A stretch of DNA of 12,772 nucleotides from Mariprofundus sp. (GTDB lineage Bacteria > Pseudomonadota > Zetaproteobacteria > Mariprofundales > Mariprofundaceae). The position numbers and the translations under genes are program-made. The stretch covers positions 1 to 12,772 of the forward strand of contig WFUI01000201.1 in the NCBI GenBank assembly GCA_015485035.1, given 5' to 3'. Below, in pieces: positions 1-9,820 of this stretch (the first letter of the stretch is position 1; each line of letters begins with the position of its first letter). The notes beneath the pieces are model-generated. The model was not told the origin of the DNA and did not search any database. It saw only the letters and a list, made by a program, of their open reading frames with translations.

Positions 1-47
1 GACCCCTGCCGTGTGAAGGCAGTGCTCTCCCGCTGAGCTAATCGCCC
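1..47 (-). tRNA. tRNA-Val(CAC), 5' portion, cut by window edge
   Basis: Read on the minus strand, bases 47 to 1 give the first 47 or so bases of a tRNA. The acceptor strand is GGGCGAT, followed by TA, a D stem GCTC/GAGC, and an anticodon stem CTGCC/GGCAG around the loop TTCACAC. The anticodon is CAC (plus-strand bases 13-15), which reads the valine codon GUG. The T arm and 3' acceptor strand lie outside the window, so acceptor pairing cannot be checked. It shares the GGGCG start and the D-arm pattern with the complete tRNA-Val(UAC) at the other end of the window. Confidence 0.9.
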
Positions 48-65
48 TGTTTTCAAAGGGTGCGC

Positions 66-94
66 TTTCTAGCAGTGGGGGCAGCTTGTTTCAA
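66..94 (-). promoter_or_regulatory. sigma70-like promoter of tRNA-Val(CAC)
   Basis: On the minus strand there is TTGAAA (89-94), a spacer of exactly 17 bases, then TAGAAA (66-71). The -10 is preceded by TGC, an extended -10 signature. The predicted start near base 59 gives a leader of about 12 bases before the tRNA. The stretch just after the -10 is GC-rich (GCGCACC), which is typical of stable-RNA promoters under stringent control. The control is an inference. Confidence 0.6.
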
Positions 95-183
95 TCGACA
101 ATATCAATTTTAAGGTTTCATTCATCTGACAGGCTTATTATGCTGCGCCGGCGACACGTATAAGTGACCATCATGGAGAGCGA

Positions 184-3100
184 GTGCCCGAAAATATCCG
201 CGAAATACCGTACAATTATACATCTTATTCAGATCGTGAGATTGTCATCCGCTTTCTGGGCGAAGCTGCCTGGGATGATTTGAATGTATTAAGAACCCAG
301 CGTCGCACAGGCCGTTCAGCCCGTATGCTGTTTGAGATTCTTGGTGATTTGTGGATGGTGGAGCGCAATATATATTTGCGCAACGATTTGCTGCATAATC
401 AGAAGCGGCGGCAGACGATGTACCGTCGACACTATGATCGTTTATCCCGTATTGAAGCCGGAGCCAGCGACAACCCCAGAGCACAGAAGGTGGCAGCTTG
501 TACCAGCCATTTGCTGGAAAAATTTTATGCATGGTTCGAGCAGGAGCCTTCCAAGCGTCGGAAAGCGCGCAAGGCTTTTGCCAGATATACCCATTCGAAT
601 AATGTCCATTTCGATGCCTATACGCTGACTCATCATGCCACTGATGCCACTGACTGGCGGCACCACGCACCTTTTTGTGTCCTTACGCCTGATTCTGCCG
701 ATGAACTTCCGGGTCTGATTCGCGCTGTTGCAAGTTTGGGGCTGGTGGTTATTCCCCGGGGGGGCGGTACGGGCTTGTGTGGCGGTTCGGTACCATTGTC
801 CGACAATGCCGTGATGATCAATGTTGAAAAGCTTGATGCCATTGGTCCGGTTGAGATCAGAAATGTGGGTTGCAAGGGAGAAGTGGCTACGATCACAGCA
901 GCTGCAGGCGCTGTGACCGGCAAGGTGATGGAAGCATCGAAGCCGCATGTGTTCGCGACCGACCCGACCAGTTTGTGGGCCTGTACCATCGGCGGCAATG
1001 TTGCTTCCAATGCCGGCGGCAAACATGCGGTAATCTGGGGGACCTGTGTTGATAACCTACTGAGCTGGAAAATGGTGACGCGGGATGGCAACTGGTTGCT
1101 GGTAGAGCGCATCAACCACAATATGGCCAAAGTACATGATGAAGAAACAGTTCGTTTCCGTTTGACCCGAACCGATGCGGTTTCCGGCAAGCAGATCAGT
1201 CAGGAAGAACTGTCTGTTGCCGGTTCGGTGTTCCGGAAAAAGGGTCTGGGCAAGGATGTAACGCGCAAAGCGATGGGTGGTTTGCCCGGAGTGCAGAAAG
1301 AGGGGACAGATGGTTTTATAGTCGAGGCTACCTTTGTATTACACCGTGCGTTTAATGTCACGCGCAGTGTCTGCTGCGAATTTTTTGGGCAGGAACTTTC
1401 CGAGGCTACCCGGGCGATGGTGAAAATTAAACATCATGTCGATGCTCTGGAAGGTGTACATCTGGAGGGCCTGGAGCATTTTGACGAAAAATATGTCAAG
1501 GCTATCGAATATATTTCCAAATCAACCCGGCGAGAGGTGCCGCGTGTTGTTCTGCTGATTGATGTATCCGGTGATGATGAACATGCAGTGGCCAAAGCCT
1601 GTTCGGACATCTGCCGCATTACCTCGCAGGGTAATGGTGAAGGATTTGTAGCGACGTCCGCTGCCGATCGCAAGCGGTTCTGGGGTGACCGCGGACGTAT
1701 GGCGGCTATCGCCAAACACACACGTGCGTTCAAGCTCAATGAAGATGTGGTGATCCCGCTCGACCGGCTTTCCGAGTACAATGATTATGTCGAACATCTG
1801 AATATAGAAAATTCGATCAGTAATAAAATGGATATACTGGATGCTATTGCATCCTGTCTGTCCGATGCCCGGCACCGCATTCGCGGCAACCGTTTGGAAA
1901 CGAGCGACCTGAATCTCGATGATGATCCCTATCTGACGGAAAAACTGGATGCCTGTCTGAAACTGGTTGCGGAGACGAAGGATAACTGGAGCAGCCTGTT
2001 ACAGAACATCGATGCGTCGGCCAGAACAGTGGCCCCCCTGCTGCAGGAAGTGAAATACAAACGCTCGGAGCCACTGTTCCGGGTGATTCAGCGTGGCGCC
2101 AAACGCATTTCTTATCGCAGTGAGGTGGAACAGCCTCTGCTTGATCTGTTGCGTGGGCATGAATCGCTGATTGAGGCTGTCCGTGAAGCACACCGCACCA
2201 CCCTTTCCGGGCGTATTGTTGTCGCCACCCATATGCATGCCGGTGATGGTAATGTGCATACCAATATCCCGGTGAATTCCAACGATTATGTCATGATGAA
2301 AAAGGCTCATCGTGTGGTCGAAAAGGTCATGGCCAAGGCGGTGGAACTGGGCGGTGTGATTTCCGGCGAACATGGTATCGGCATTACAAAACTGGCATAC
2401 ATGGATAAATCACTGCTCGAGGAAAATGCCGAGTATCTGAAAACAGCTGACCCGGACCACCTGTTCAATCGCGGCAAGCTGTTGCCCGATACCGACCTTC
2501 AGCTGAGTTATACGCCGAGTTTCAATCTTCTGGAAATGGAGTCGATGATTCTGGAAGCGGCCGATATGACCGATCTGTCCGAAGCTATTTCGCCGTGCCT
2601 GCGTTGCGGTAAATGCAAGCCGGTATGCAACACCCATTTTCCGCGCGCCAATATGTTGTATAGCCCGCGCAACAAGATTCAGGCTACCGGAGCCATGATT
2701 GAGGCTTTCCTGTATGAATCGCAGACCGGTGCCGGTATTTCATTCGAGCAATTCGAGGGTATGCAGGATGTTGCCGATCACTGCACGATATGCCATAAAT
2801 GCGAAAGTCCGTGTCCGGTTAATATCGATTTCGGTGTGGTGACCGAAGGCATGCGGGCCCTGCTGAAAGATAAAGGGCAGAGGAAGGCCAATTTCGGCTC
2901 CAGATTATCCATGATGTTTCTGGTCATGCAGAATCCGAATGGTATCAGGCTGATGCGCGAGTTTATGCTGCGCTGGGGTTATGCCGGACACAGACTGCTG
3001 AATAACCTGGGTAAGCTGTTCGGGCTGGTGCAGAAAACGCCTGCGGCCAAACGCAATCTGGATGGAATCGAAGCACAGGTCATTAACTTCATTGAGCGTC

Positions 3101-3981
3101 CGTTGCCAGCATTGCCATACGGTACAGCACGTCAGACACTGGGCATTGAATCCAGCGACAAAAATATGATTCCGGTGCTGCGGGATCCGAACCGTTCCAA
3201 TGGCAGGGCTGTGTTCTATTTCCCGGGTTGTGGTTCCGAACGCCTGTTTTCACAGGTCGGACTGGCGACGCAGGCCATGCTGTTCGATCTCGGTATCAAT
3301 GTGGTGCTGCCACCATCCTACCTGTGCTGCGGTTATCCTTCCACGGCCGGTGGTGACCATGAGCAGGGCGACAAGATCTCCTATGATAACAGGGTGCTGT
3401 TTCATCGCATCCGCAATGCATTGTCCTACCTGGATTTCGAGGCGGTCATTGTTTCATGCGGCACCTGTTATGATCAGCTGACACGCTATGAACTGGAAAA
3501 GGTTTTTCCCGGTGCACCACTGATCGACATTCACGAATACCTGATGCAGCAGGGTGTTAAGGCGGAGCATGTGGACGGTGTTGAATATATGTATCATGTA
3601 CCGTGCCATTCTCCGCTGAAGCGGCATGGCTCACATGCGGCGATTGAATCACTGCTGGGCTCCGAATCGGTGAAATCGGAAGAATGCTGCGGTGAAGCGG
3701 GTACGCTGGCTGTGGCACATCCGGAAATCGCCGGCAAGATCCGCGCTCGTAAGGAAGAGCAGATGGAAATTGCCAAAGCAAAACTGCCGGGCAAAGCTGA
3801 GCAGAAAATTCTGACCTCCTGCCCGTCATGTTTACAGGGCTTGTCACGGCTGGAAGATCAATCCGGCGTTGATGCCGATTACATTGTGGTTGAGCTGGCC
3901 AAACATTTGCATGGCGATGACTGGCAGAAACAGTTTGTTAAAAAAGTGAAAAATGGTGGTATCGAACGGGTTCTGATGTGA
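184..3981 (+). CDS. DUF3683-type FAD-linked oxidase fused to Fe-S/CCG electron-transfer module
   Basis: This is a 1265-residue cytoplasmic-looking flavo-iron-sulfur oxidoreductase, probably oxidising a 2-hydroxy acid such as D-lactate or glycolate and passing electrons towards the quinone pool; the substrate is not shown by the sequence. In order it has a DUF3683-like N-terminus (about 1-130), an FAD-binding type-4 domain with RGGGTGLCGG (about 192-201) and GGNVASNAGG (about 270-279), an FAD-oxidase C-terminal part with HAGDGNVH (685-692) and SGEHGIG (about 728-734), two 4Fe-4S motifs (C805, C808, C811, C815 and C867, C870, C873, C877), and two full CCG modules (C1016, C1048/C1049, C1092, C1095; and C1141, C1168/C1169, C1213, C1216). 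It thus joins GlcD-like and GlcF/LldE-like functions. About 120 more residues than in GlcD lie between E520-D521 and H685. The GTG start has GGAG at 175-178 and keeps the family N-terminus (REIPYNYTS). No signal peptide or membrane segment is visible. Confidence 0.9.
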   Translation: MPENIREIPYNYTSYSDREIVIRFLGEAAWDDLNVLRTQRRTGRSARMLFEILGDLWMVERNIYLRNDLLHNQKRRQTMYRRHYDRLSRIEAGASDNPRAQKVAACTSHLLEKFYAWFEQEPSKRRKARKAFARYTHSNNVHFDAYTLTHHATDATDWRHHAPFCVLTPDSADELPGLIRAVASLGLVVIPRGGGTGLCGGSVPLSDNAVMINVEKLDAIGPVEIRNVGCKGEVATITAAAGAVTGKVMEASKPHVFATDPTSLWACTIGGNVASNAGGKHAVIWGTCVDNLLSWKMVTRDGNWLLVERINHNMAKVHDEETVRFRLTRTDAVSGKQISQEELSVAGSVFRKKGLGKDVTRKAMGGLPGVQKEGTDGFIVEATFVLHRAFNVTRSVCCEFFGQELSEATRAMVKIKHHVDALEGVHLEGLEHFDEKYVKAIEYISKSTRREVPRVVLLIDVSGDDEHAVAKACSDICRITSQGNGEGFVATSAADRKRFWGDRGRMAAIAKHTRAFKLNEDVVIPLDRLSEYNDYVEHLNIENSISNKMDILDAIASCLSDARHRIRGNRLETSDLNLDDDPYLTEKLDACLKLVAETKDNWSSLLQNIDASARTVAPLLQEVKYKRSEPLFRVIQRGAKRISYRSEVEQPLLDLLRGHESLIEAVREAHRTTLSGRIVVATHMHAGDGNVHTNIPVNSNDYVMMKKAHRVVEKVMAKAVELGGVISGEHGIGITKLAYMDKSLLEENAEYLKTADPDHLFNRGKLLPDTDLQLSYTPSFNLLEMESMILEAADMTDLSEAISPCLRCGKCKPVCNTHFPRANMLYSPRNKIQATGAMIEAFLYESQTGAGISFEQFEGMQDVADHCTICHKCESPCPVNIDFGVVTEGMRALLKDKGQRKANFGSRLSMMFLVMQNPNGIRLMREFMLRWGYAGHRLLNNLGKLFGLVQKTPAAKRNLDGIEAQVINFIERPLPALPYGTARQTLGIESSDKNMIPVLRDPNRSNGRAVFYFPGCGSERLFSQVGLATQAMLFDLGINVVLPPSYLCCGYPSTAGGDHEQGDKISYDNRVLFHRIRNALSYLDFEAVIVSCGTCYDQLTRYELEKVFPGAPLIDIHEYLMQQGVKAEHVDGVEYMYHVPCHSPLKRHGSHAAIESLLGSESVKSEECCGEAGTLAVAHPEIAGKIRARKEEQMEIAKAKLPGKAEQKILTSCPSCLQGLSRLEDQSGVDADYIVVELAKHLHGDDWQKQFVKKVKNGGIERVLM

Positions 3982-4586
3982 TATCGGCGGGGCGGCTGTT
4001 ATTGTATATCTGCCTGTTATCGCTGGCCGCCTGTGCCAGCGGACCTCCGAAACATTTGGGCGATGGCTGTGCTATTTTTCAGGAAAAAGACGACTGGTAT
4101 GAGTATGCCAACGATTCATACAAGAAGTGGGGTGTGCCGGTACATGTGCAACTGGCCATCATCTATCAGGAATCCCGTTTCCGTTCAGAGGCCGAAGCGC
4201 CCGATGATACCCTGCTGGGTTTTATTCCCTGGGGGCAGGTGACCAGTGCTTACGGTTACGCGCAGGTGCTGGATTCCACATGGGACTGGTATATGAAATC
4301 TACCGGGAATTGGGGGGCGGATCGCGATGATTTTGAAGACGCGACGGATTTTATCGGCTGGTACGGCAATTATTCACACAAAAAACTCGGTATATCCCGG
4401 TGGGATGCCTATAACCAGTATCTGGCCTATCATGAAGGCCATGGCGGCTGGAAACGCAAGACATTCAACAAAAAGCCGTGGTTGATCAAGGTGGCGAGAA
4501 AAGTGGAGAGGCGGGCCGCCCGCTATGCTGCACAGCTCAAGCGTTGCAAAGACCAGCTGGATGATGGTAGCGGCTGGTTCTGGTGA
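3978..4586 (+). CDS. lipoprotein with SLT-type lytic transglycosylase-like domain
   Basis: The 202-residue product starts with a hydrophobic signal sequence and a lipobox, LAAC, with C19 as the probable lipidated residue, so it should be anchored in the outer membrane or periplasm. The rest resembles the lysozyme-like SLT (GH23) fold: a QESRF motif with putative catalytic E65, an AYGYAQV motif (91-97), and AYHEGHGGW (150-158) where GH23 enzymes have an AYxxG motif. If active it would cleave peptidoglycan glycan strands. A basic C-terminal helix (about 170-195) follows. The GTG start overlaps the preceding TGA as GTGA and only a weak Shine-Dalgarno lies in front, so translation is probably coupled to the oxidoreductase gene. 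The enzymatic activity is inferred from motifs. Confidence 0.8.
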   Translation: MISAGRLLLYICLLSLAACASGPPKHLGDGCAIFQEKDDWYEYANDSYKKWGVPVHVQLAIIYQESRFRSEAEAPDDTLLGFIPWGQVTSAYGYAQVLDSTWDWYMKSTGNWGADRDDFEDATDFIGWYGNYSHKKLGISRWDAYNQYLAYHEGHGGWKRKTFNKKPWLIKVARKVERRAARYAAQLKRCKDQLDDGSGWFW

Positions 4587-4690
4587 TATTCAGGGTGTTC
4601 TGAATCAGGATGTCCGTGCAGAGCGAGCATGGCCTGTGTGGCTGGCAAGCACGCAGCAGGAGTACCTTTTACCTGCGGCCACTGCACATC

Positions 4691-4718
4691 AGGGTATCTT
4701 TTTCAGATACCTTCCTTG
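4691..4718 (+). terminator. probable terminator of the oxidoreductase-lipoprotein unit
   Basis: AGGGTATCT (4691-4699) pairs with AGATACCTT (4705-4713) over about nine base pairs, one of them G-U, around a TTTTC loop. The downstream tract TTCCTTGATT is only moderately T-rich. On the opposite strand no T tract follows, so it serves the plus-strand unit better than purB. A second small hairpin (ATTCAG 4588-4593 with CTGAAT 4600-4605) lies just after the lipoprotein stop. The rest of the 152-base convergent gap shows nothing recognisable. Confidence 0.5.
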
Positions 4719-4738
4719 ATTCTGGCTGACTCAGTCGA

Positions 4739-6421
<1,683 letters not shown>

Positions 6422-6425
6422 TTTT

Positions 6426-6431
6426 GGAGAG
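6426..6431 (+). promoter_or_regulatory. tig ribosome binding site
   Basis: GGAGAG lies five bases after the tRNA CCA end and seven bases before ATG 6439. It supports that ATG over the in-frame TTG at 6424, which would begin upstream of the site. Confidence 0.8.
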
Positions 6432-6438
6432 AAATACA

Positions 6439-7767
6439 ATGATTCAGACAGAAGTGAAAGAACTGGGAAACCACGAATATCAGGTGCATGTTACGGTGCC
6501 ACAGGGTGAATATGACCGCATCTATAATGAGCAGTTGCTGAAACTGAGCCGCCAGGCCAAGTTGCCGGGTTTCCGACCGGGCAAAACACCGCCCGCACAT
6601 CTGAAACAACAGTTCGGCCCCAAATTGCATGAAGATACCGTGTCCGAACTGGTGCAGTCGCATTATGTGCCGGCGATTGAATCTTCCGGTTTGATTCCGG
6701 CGGTGCAGCCGATACTGGATGTTCCTGCCATGCAACCGGCTTCCGGCTTCGAGTTCACCATGCGGGTGACAACCTGGCCGACAGTTGAACTGAAAGATGT
6801 TTCCAGCCTGAAGTTTGATGAAACCATCGTTGAAGTTGATAAAAGCGATATCGATTCAGTGATTGAGCGGCTACAGAAATCACAGGTGAAATTCGAGATA
6901 GAGGCGGATCGTGCGGCTGAAACGGGCGATCAGTTGCATATCGATTTTGTCGGTGTGATTGATGGTGAGGAGTTCGATGGTGGCAAGGGGGAAGATGTGC
7001 CGCTGGTGTTGGGTGAGGGGCGTTTTATTCCCGGCTTTGAAGAGCAGTTGGTCGGAAAGTCAGCCGGTGATGAAGTGAATATCGACGTGACATTCCCTGC
7101 CGACTATCAGGCTGCACACCTGGCGGGTAAGGCGGCCAGTTTTGCGACACTGGTGAAAAGTGTAGGCAAACCTGTGCGGGCAGAAGATGAAGATGCGCTG
7201 GCTCGTATGCTTGGCTTTGATGATGCCGATGCGCTGCGTGCAGATGCAGAGGAGCGCCTGAATGAAGAAGCTGCACAGGCATCATTTTCAGCTACCCGCG
7301 ATGCGGCACTGGATGCGCTGCTTGCTGCTCATGAGATTACCCTGCCGGAAGCACTGATCGAGCAGGATATGCAGGAGACTACCCGGCGCATATTGCAGAA
7401 CATGAAACAGCAGGGTATGGAAGCACCTGCCGATATGCTCAAGGATGAGGCATTTAAACAGGAGGTTCGCATTCGCTCCGAGCGCGGTCTGAAATTGTCC
7501 GTGTTGCTGCAGAAGGTTCGTGAAGCTGCGGATTTGTCCGTGGATGATATTCAGATTAATGCAGAACTGGATCGTCAGTCACAGCAGTATCCAGAAGAAC
7601 AGCGCGAACAGTTCAAGACCTGGATCAGAGGCCAGAAGGATCAGATGGCATCGGTGCGCGAAAGCTTGCTGGAACGTAAGTGTATTGAGTATATTGTCTC
7701 CGAAGCGAAAACCAAAACGATTACAAAGGCTTTGTCCGACTGGCAGGCTGAACAAGAGCAAGCCTGA
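6439..7767 (+). CDS. tig: trigger factor (ribosome-associated chaperone and peptidyl-prolyl isomerase)
   Basis: The 442-residue product binds the large ribosomal subunit near the exit tunnel and shields nascent chains. The N-terminal domain carries the ribosome-binding signature GFRPGKTP (44-51). An FKBP-type PPIase domain spans roughly residues 163-241, starting at GDQLHIDFVG and containing the VLGEGRFIPGFE stretch. The C-terminal helical chaperone arms fill the rest, and the length is normal for the family. The start is ATG 6439, supported by GGAGAG upstream. It leads the tig-clpP-clpX-lon-hup block, the usual proteobacterial order. No promoter is visible in the 17 bases after tRNA-Leu, so tig is probably transcribed together with the tRNA, or from a promoter inside or upstream of it. 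Confidence 0.97.
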   Translation: MIQTEVKELGNHEYQVHVTVPQGEYDRIYNEQLLKLSRQAKLPGFRPGKTPPAHLKQQFGPKLHEDTVSELVQSHYVPAIESSGLIPAVQPILDVPAMQPASGFEFTMRVTTWPTVELKDVSSLKFDETIVEVDKSDIDSVIERLQKSQVKFEIEADRAAETGDQLHIDFVGVIDGEEFDGGKGEDVPLVLGEGRFIPGFEEQLVGKSAGDEVNIDVTFPADYQAAHLAGKAASFATLVKSVGKPVRAEDEDALARMLGFDDADALRADAEERLNEEAAQASFSATRDAALDALLAAHEITLPEALIEQDMQETTRRILQNMKQQGMEAPADMLKDEAFKQEVRIRSERGLKLSVLLQKVREAADLSVDDIQINAELDRQSQQYPEEQREQFKTWIRGQKDQMASVRESLLERKCIEYIVSEAKTKTITKALSDWQAEQEQA

Positions 7768-7840
7768 TAAACGACGGGTTTGGCTTTATTAGGCACGACA
7801 GCCGGGTGAGTTCGTCAACGGGTAATATCTAGTAGCGTGA

Positions 7841-7846
7841 AAGGAG
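7841..7846 (+). promoter_or_regulatory. clpP ribosome binding site
   Basis: AAGGAG lies five bases before ATG 7852. The in-frame GTG at 7837 precedes this site and is therefore not the likely start. Confidence 0.8.
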
Positions 7847-7851
7847 AATAC

Positions 7852-8484
7852 ATGAATCTGGTTCCTATGGTAGTAGAGCAAACAGCGCGCGGTGAGCGCT
7901 CCTACGATATTTTTTCCCGCCTGCTTAAAGAACGGATTGTTTTTCTTAATGGTCCGGTCGATGATCATATTGCCAATCTGATTATTGCCCAGTTGCTGTT
8001 TCTGGAGTCGGAAGGCCCGGACAAGGATATTTACCTGTACATCAATAGCCCCGGTGGTCTGGTGACGGCTGGTCTGGCGATTTATGATACCATGCAATAT
8101 ATCCGCTGCGATGTATCCACCCTGTGTGTCGGACAGGCTGCCAGTATGGGAGCCCACCTGCTGGCGGCAGGTACAGCCGGCAAGCGTTATGCACTGCCCA
8201 ATGCCCGTATTATGATTCATCAGCCACTGGGTGGATTTCAGGGGCAGGCTACCGATATCGAGATTCATGCCCGTGAAATTCTGAAGTTGAAAGAACGCTT
8301 GAATGAGATGATGGCCGAGCATACCGGTCAGCCGCTGGATAAGTTGTCAGACGATGTGGAACGGGATTATTTCTTGACCGCAGATGAGGCGAAAGCTTAC
8401 GGTTTGGTTGATGATGTGCTGACTTCCCGCGCTGATGCGGGCGATAATCAGGTCAACCGGAGTGCAGATGACGACACAGAATAA
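7852..8484 (+). CDS. clpP: ClpP, proteolytic subunit of the Clp protease
   Basis: The 210-residue serine peptidase should form the double heptameric chamber that degrades substrates unfolded by ClpX. The catalytic triad is visible as S98 in [10 protein letters not shown]123 in IMIHQPLGG, and D172 in ERDYF. The substrate-groove stretch [12 protein letters not shown] is present. The protein begins [20 protein letters not shown], which corresponds to the mature N-terminus of E. coli ClpP (ALVPMVIEQ), so there is essentially no propeptide. An 84-base gap separates it from tig, with no clear terminator or promoter. Its 3' end overlaps clpX by 17 bases, so the two subunits are probably made from one message. 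Confidence 0.97.
   Translation: MNLVPMVVEQTARGERSYDIFSRLLKERIVFLNGPVDDHIANLIIAQLLFLESEGPDKDIYLYINSPGGLVTAGLAIYDTMQYIRCDVSTLCVGQAASMGAHLLAAGTAGKRYALPNARIMIHQPLGGFQGQATDIEIHAREILKLKERLNEMMAEHTGQPLDKLSDDVERDYFLTADEAKAYGLVDDVLTSRADAGDNQVNRSADDDTE
8459..8462 (+). promoter_or_regulatory. clpX ribosome binding site inside clpP
   Basis: GGAG lies five bases before ATG 8468 and within the end of the clpP coding region. It fixes the clpX start downstream of the open frame's earliest start at 8435. Confidence 0.75.
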
Positions 8485-9742
8485 CAGCGGAGATAACACT
8501 TTATATTGCTCGTTCTGTGGTAAATCACAGCACGATGTCAAAAAACTGATTGCCGGCCCGACTGTTTTCATCTGTGACGAATGCATTGAACTGTGCAACG
8601 AAATCATTGTTGAAGAGTTGTCCGGTGATCAGAAAGAGGATGATAAAAAGGAGGGTGGCCTTCCCCGCCCGACTGAAATCAAGGCATTTCTTGATGAGTA
8701 TGTGATTGGCCAGGAAGGACCCAAACGCCTGTTGTCCGTAGCCGTATATAACCACTACAAACGTATTGCCCACAATGAGAAGAGTGATGTGGAAATTTCC
8801 AAGTCCAATGTGCTGCTGCTGGGGCCTACCGGTTGCGGCAAGACGTTGCTGGCCCAGACACTGGCGCGTGTGTTTGATGTACCCTTTGTGATGGCTGATG
8901 CGACCACGCTGACCGAAGCCGGCTATGTCGGTGAGGATGTCGAGAACATCATCCTGAAACTGCTGCAGGCGGCTGATTATGATGTTGAAAAGGCGCAGCG
9001 CGGCATTGTCTATATCGATGAAGTGGACAAGCTTTCCCGCAAGGCTGAAGGGCCTTCAATTACCCGCGACGTGTCGGGTGAAGGGGTGCAGCAGGCGCTG
9101 CTGAAACTGATTGAGGGTACTGTGGCTGCGGTACCACCACAGGGTGGCCGTAAGCATCCGCAACAGGAATTCATGCAGGTGGATACCACCAATATCCTGT
9201 TTGTACTCGGCGGCGCATTTGCAGGGCTCGAGAAGTTAATTGAAGCCAAGGGTAAGCCGCGTTCGATTGGATTCGGGGCGGAAGTCGTATCCGATGATGA
9301 AAAGGATATCGGCATCATTCTCAGTCAGGTGGAGCCGGAAGATCTGATCAAGTTCGGCCTGATTCCTGAGCTGGTGGGGCGTTTGCCTGCAGTGGCAACC
9401 TTGAGCCATCTGGATAAGGATGCCCTGCTCCGTATTCTGACTGAACCGAAGAATGCACTGGTCAAACAGTATGCCGCATTGATGAAATATGATGATGTGG
9501 AGCTCTCGTTTACCGATGATGCGCTGGAAGCGATTGCCGAGAAAGCCATTGAACGCAAAACCGGCGCGCGCGGTCTCAGGGCGATAATGGAATCGGTGAT
9601 GCTGGACGTGATGTATGATATCCCGTCCATGACCCATGTGGAAAAATGTGTGGTCAACAGGGATGCGGTGGAAGGCAGAAGCAAACCTGTACTGGTGTTT
9701 CAGGGTGATGGTGAAAAGCAGCAACTGGAAGCCGCATCCTGA
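8468..9742 (+). CDS. clpX: ClpX, AAA+ unfoldase of the ClpXP protease
   Basis: The 424-residue ATPase recognises, unfolds and threads substrates into ClpP. An N-terminal zinc-binding domain has C14, C17, C36 and C39. The AAA+ module shows Walker A GPTGCGKT (119-126), Walker B VYIDE (181-185), the pore loop GYVG (152-155) and the RKH loop (228-230), the last two at the E. coli positions. An IGF-containing segment (RSIGFGAE), which docks on ClpP, and the sensor-2 motif GARGLR are present. The length matches E. coli ClpX. The start at ATG 8468 gives [18 protein letters not shown], a normal N-terminus. It overlaps clpP and is followed by lon after 78 bases. Confidence 0.98.
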   Translation: MTTQNNSGDNTLYCSFCGKSQHDVKKLIAGPTVFICDECIELCNEIIVEELSGDQKEDDKKEGGLPRPTEIKAFLDEYVIGQEGPKRLLSVAVYNHYKRIAHNEKSDVEISKSNVLLLGPTGCGKTLLAQTLARVFDVPFVMADATTLTEAGYVGEDVENIILKLLQAADYDVEKAQRGIVYIDEVDKLSRKAEGPSITRDVSGEGVQQALLKLIEGTVAAVPPQGGRKHPQQEFMQVDTTNILFVLGGAFAGLEKLIEAKGKPRSIGFGAEVVSDDEKDIGIILSQVEPEDLIKFGLIPELVGRLPAVATLSHLDKDALLRILTEPKNALVKQYAALMKYDDVELSFTDDALEAIAEKAIERKTGARGLRAIMESVMLDVMYDIPSMTHVEKCVVNRDAVEGRSKPVLVFQGDGEKQQLEAAS

Positions 9743-9770
9743 TTCTGTTTCCTGCCACAATTTTAGTTTT

Positions 9771-9796
9771 ACACAGCCCTGAAAAAGGGCTGCTGT
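9771..9796 (+). other. hairpin in the clpX-lon gap
   Basis: CAGCCC (9774-9779) pairs with GGGCTG (9787-9792) around TGAAAAA. ACA (9771-9773) can extend the stem by pairing with TGT (9794-9796) across a one-base bulge. No T tract follows on the plus strand (the next bases are GTGTTATATC), so it is not a standard intrinsic terminator. It could be a message-stabilising or processing element, or a partial attenuator in front of lon. I see no convincing heat-shock or sigma70 promoter in this 78-base gap. Confidence 0.45.
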
Positions 9797-9809
9797 GTGT
9801 TATATCAAC

Positions 9810-9814
9810 AGGAG
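9810..9814 (+). promoter_or_regulatory. lon ribosome binding site
   Basis: AGGAG lies six bases before GTG 9821. The only longer in-frame start (GTG 9797) would place this site inside the coding region, so 9821 is preferred. Confidence 0.8.
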
Positions 9815-9820
9815 TTTCCA

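Noticed and set aside
758..764. Run of seven G residues in the FAD-binding motif as a phase-variation site
   Set aside because: The frame is intact, the run encodes the conserved RGGGTG glycines, and seven bases is short for a contingency locus.
245..2637. Several antisense open frames of 75-194 codons inside the oxidoreductase gene
   Set aside because: They lie opposite a strongly conserved gene, overlap each other in different frames, and show no domain-like composition or ribosome binding sites.
4525..4719. 64-codon plus-strand frame running from the lipoprotein gene into the intergenic gap
   Set aside because: It starts inside the lipoprotein gene, ends within the terminator hairpin, and has no recognisable features.
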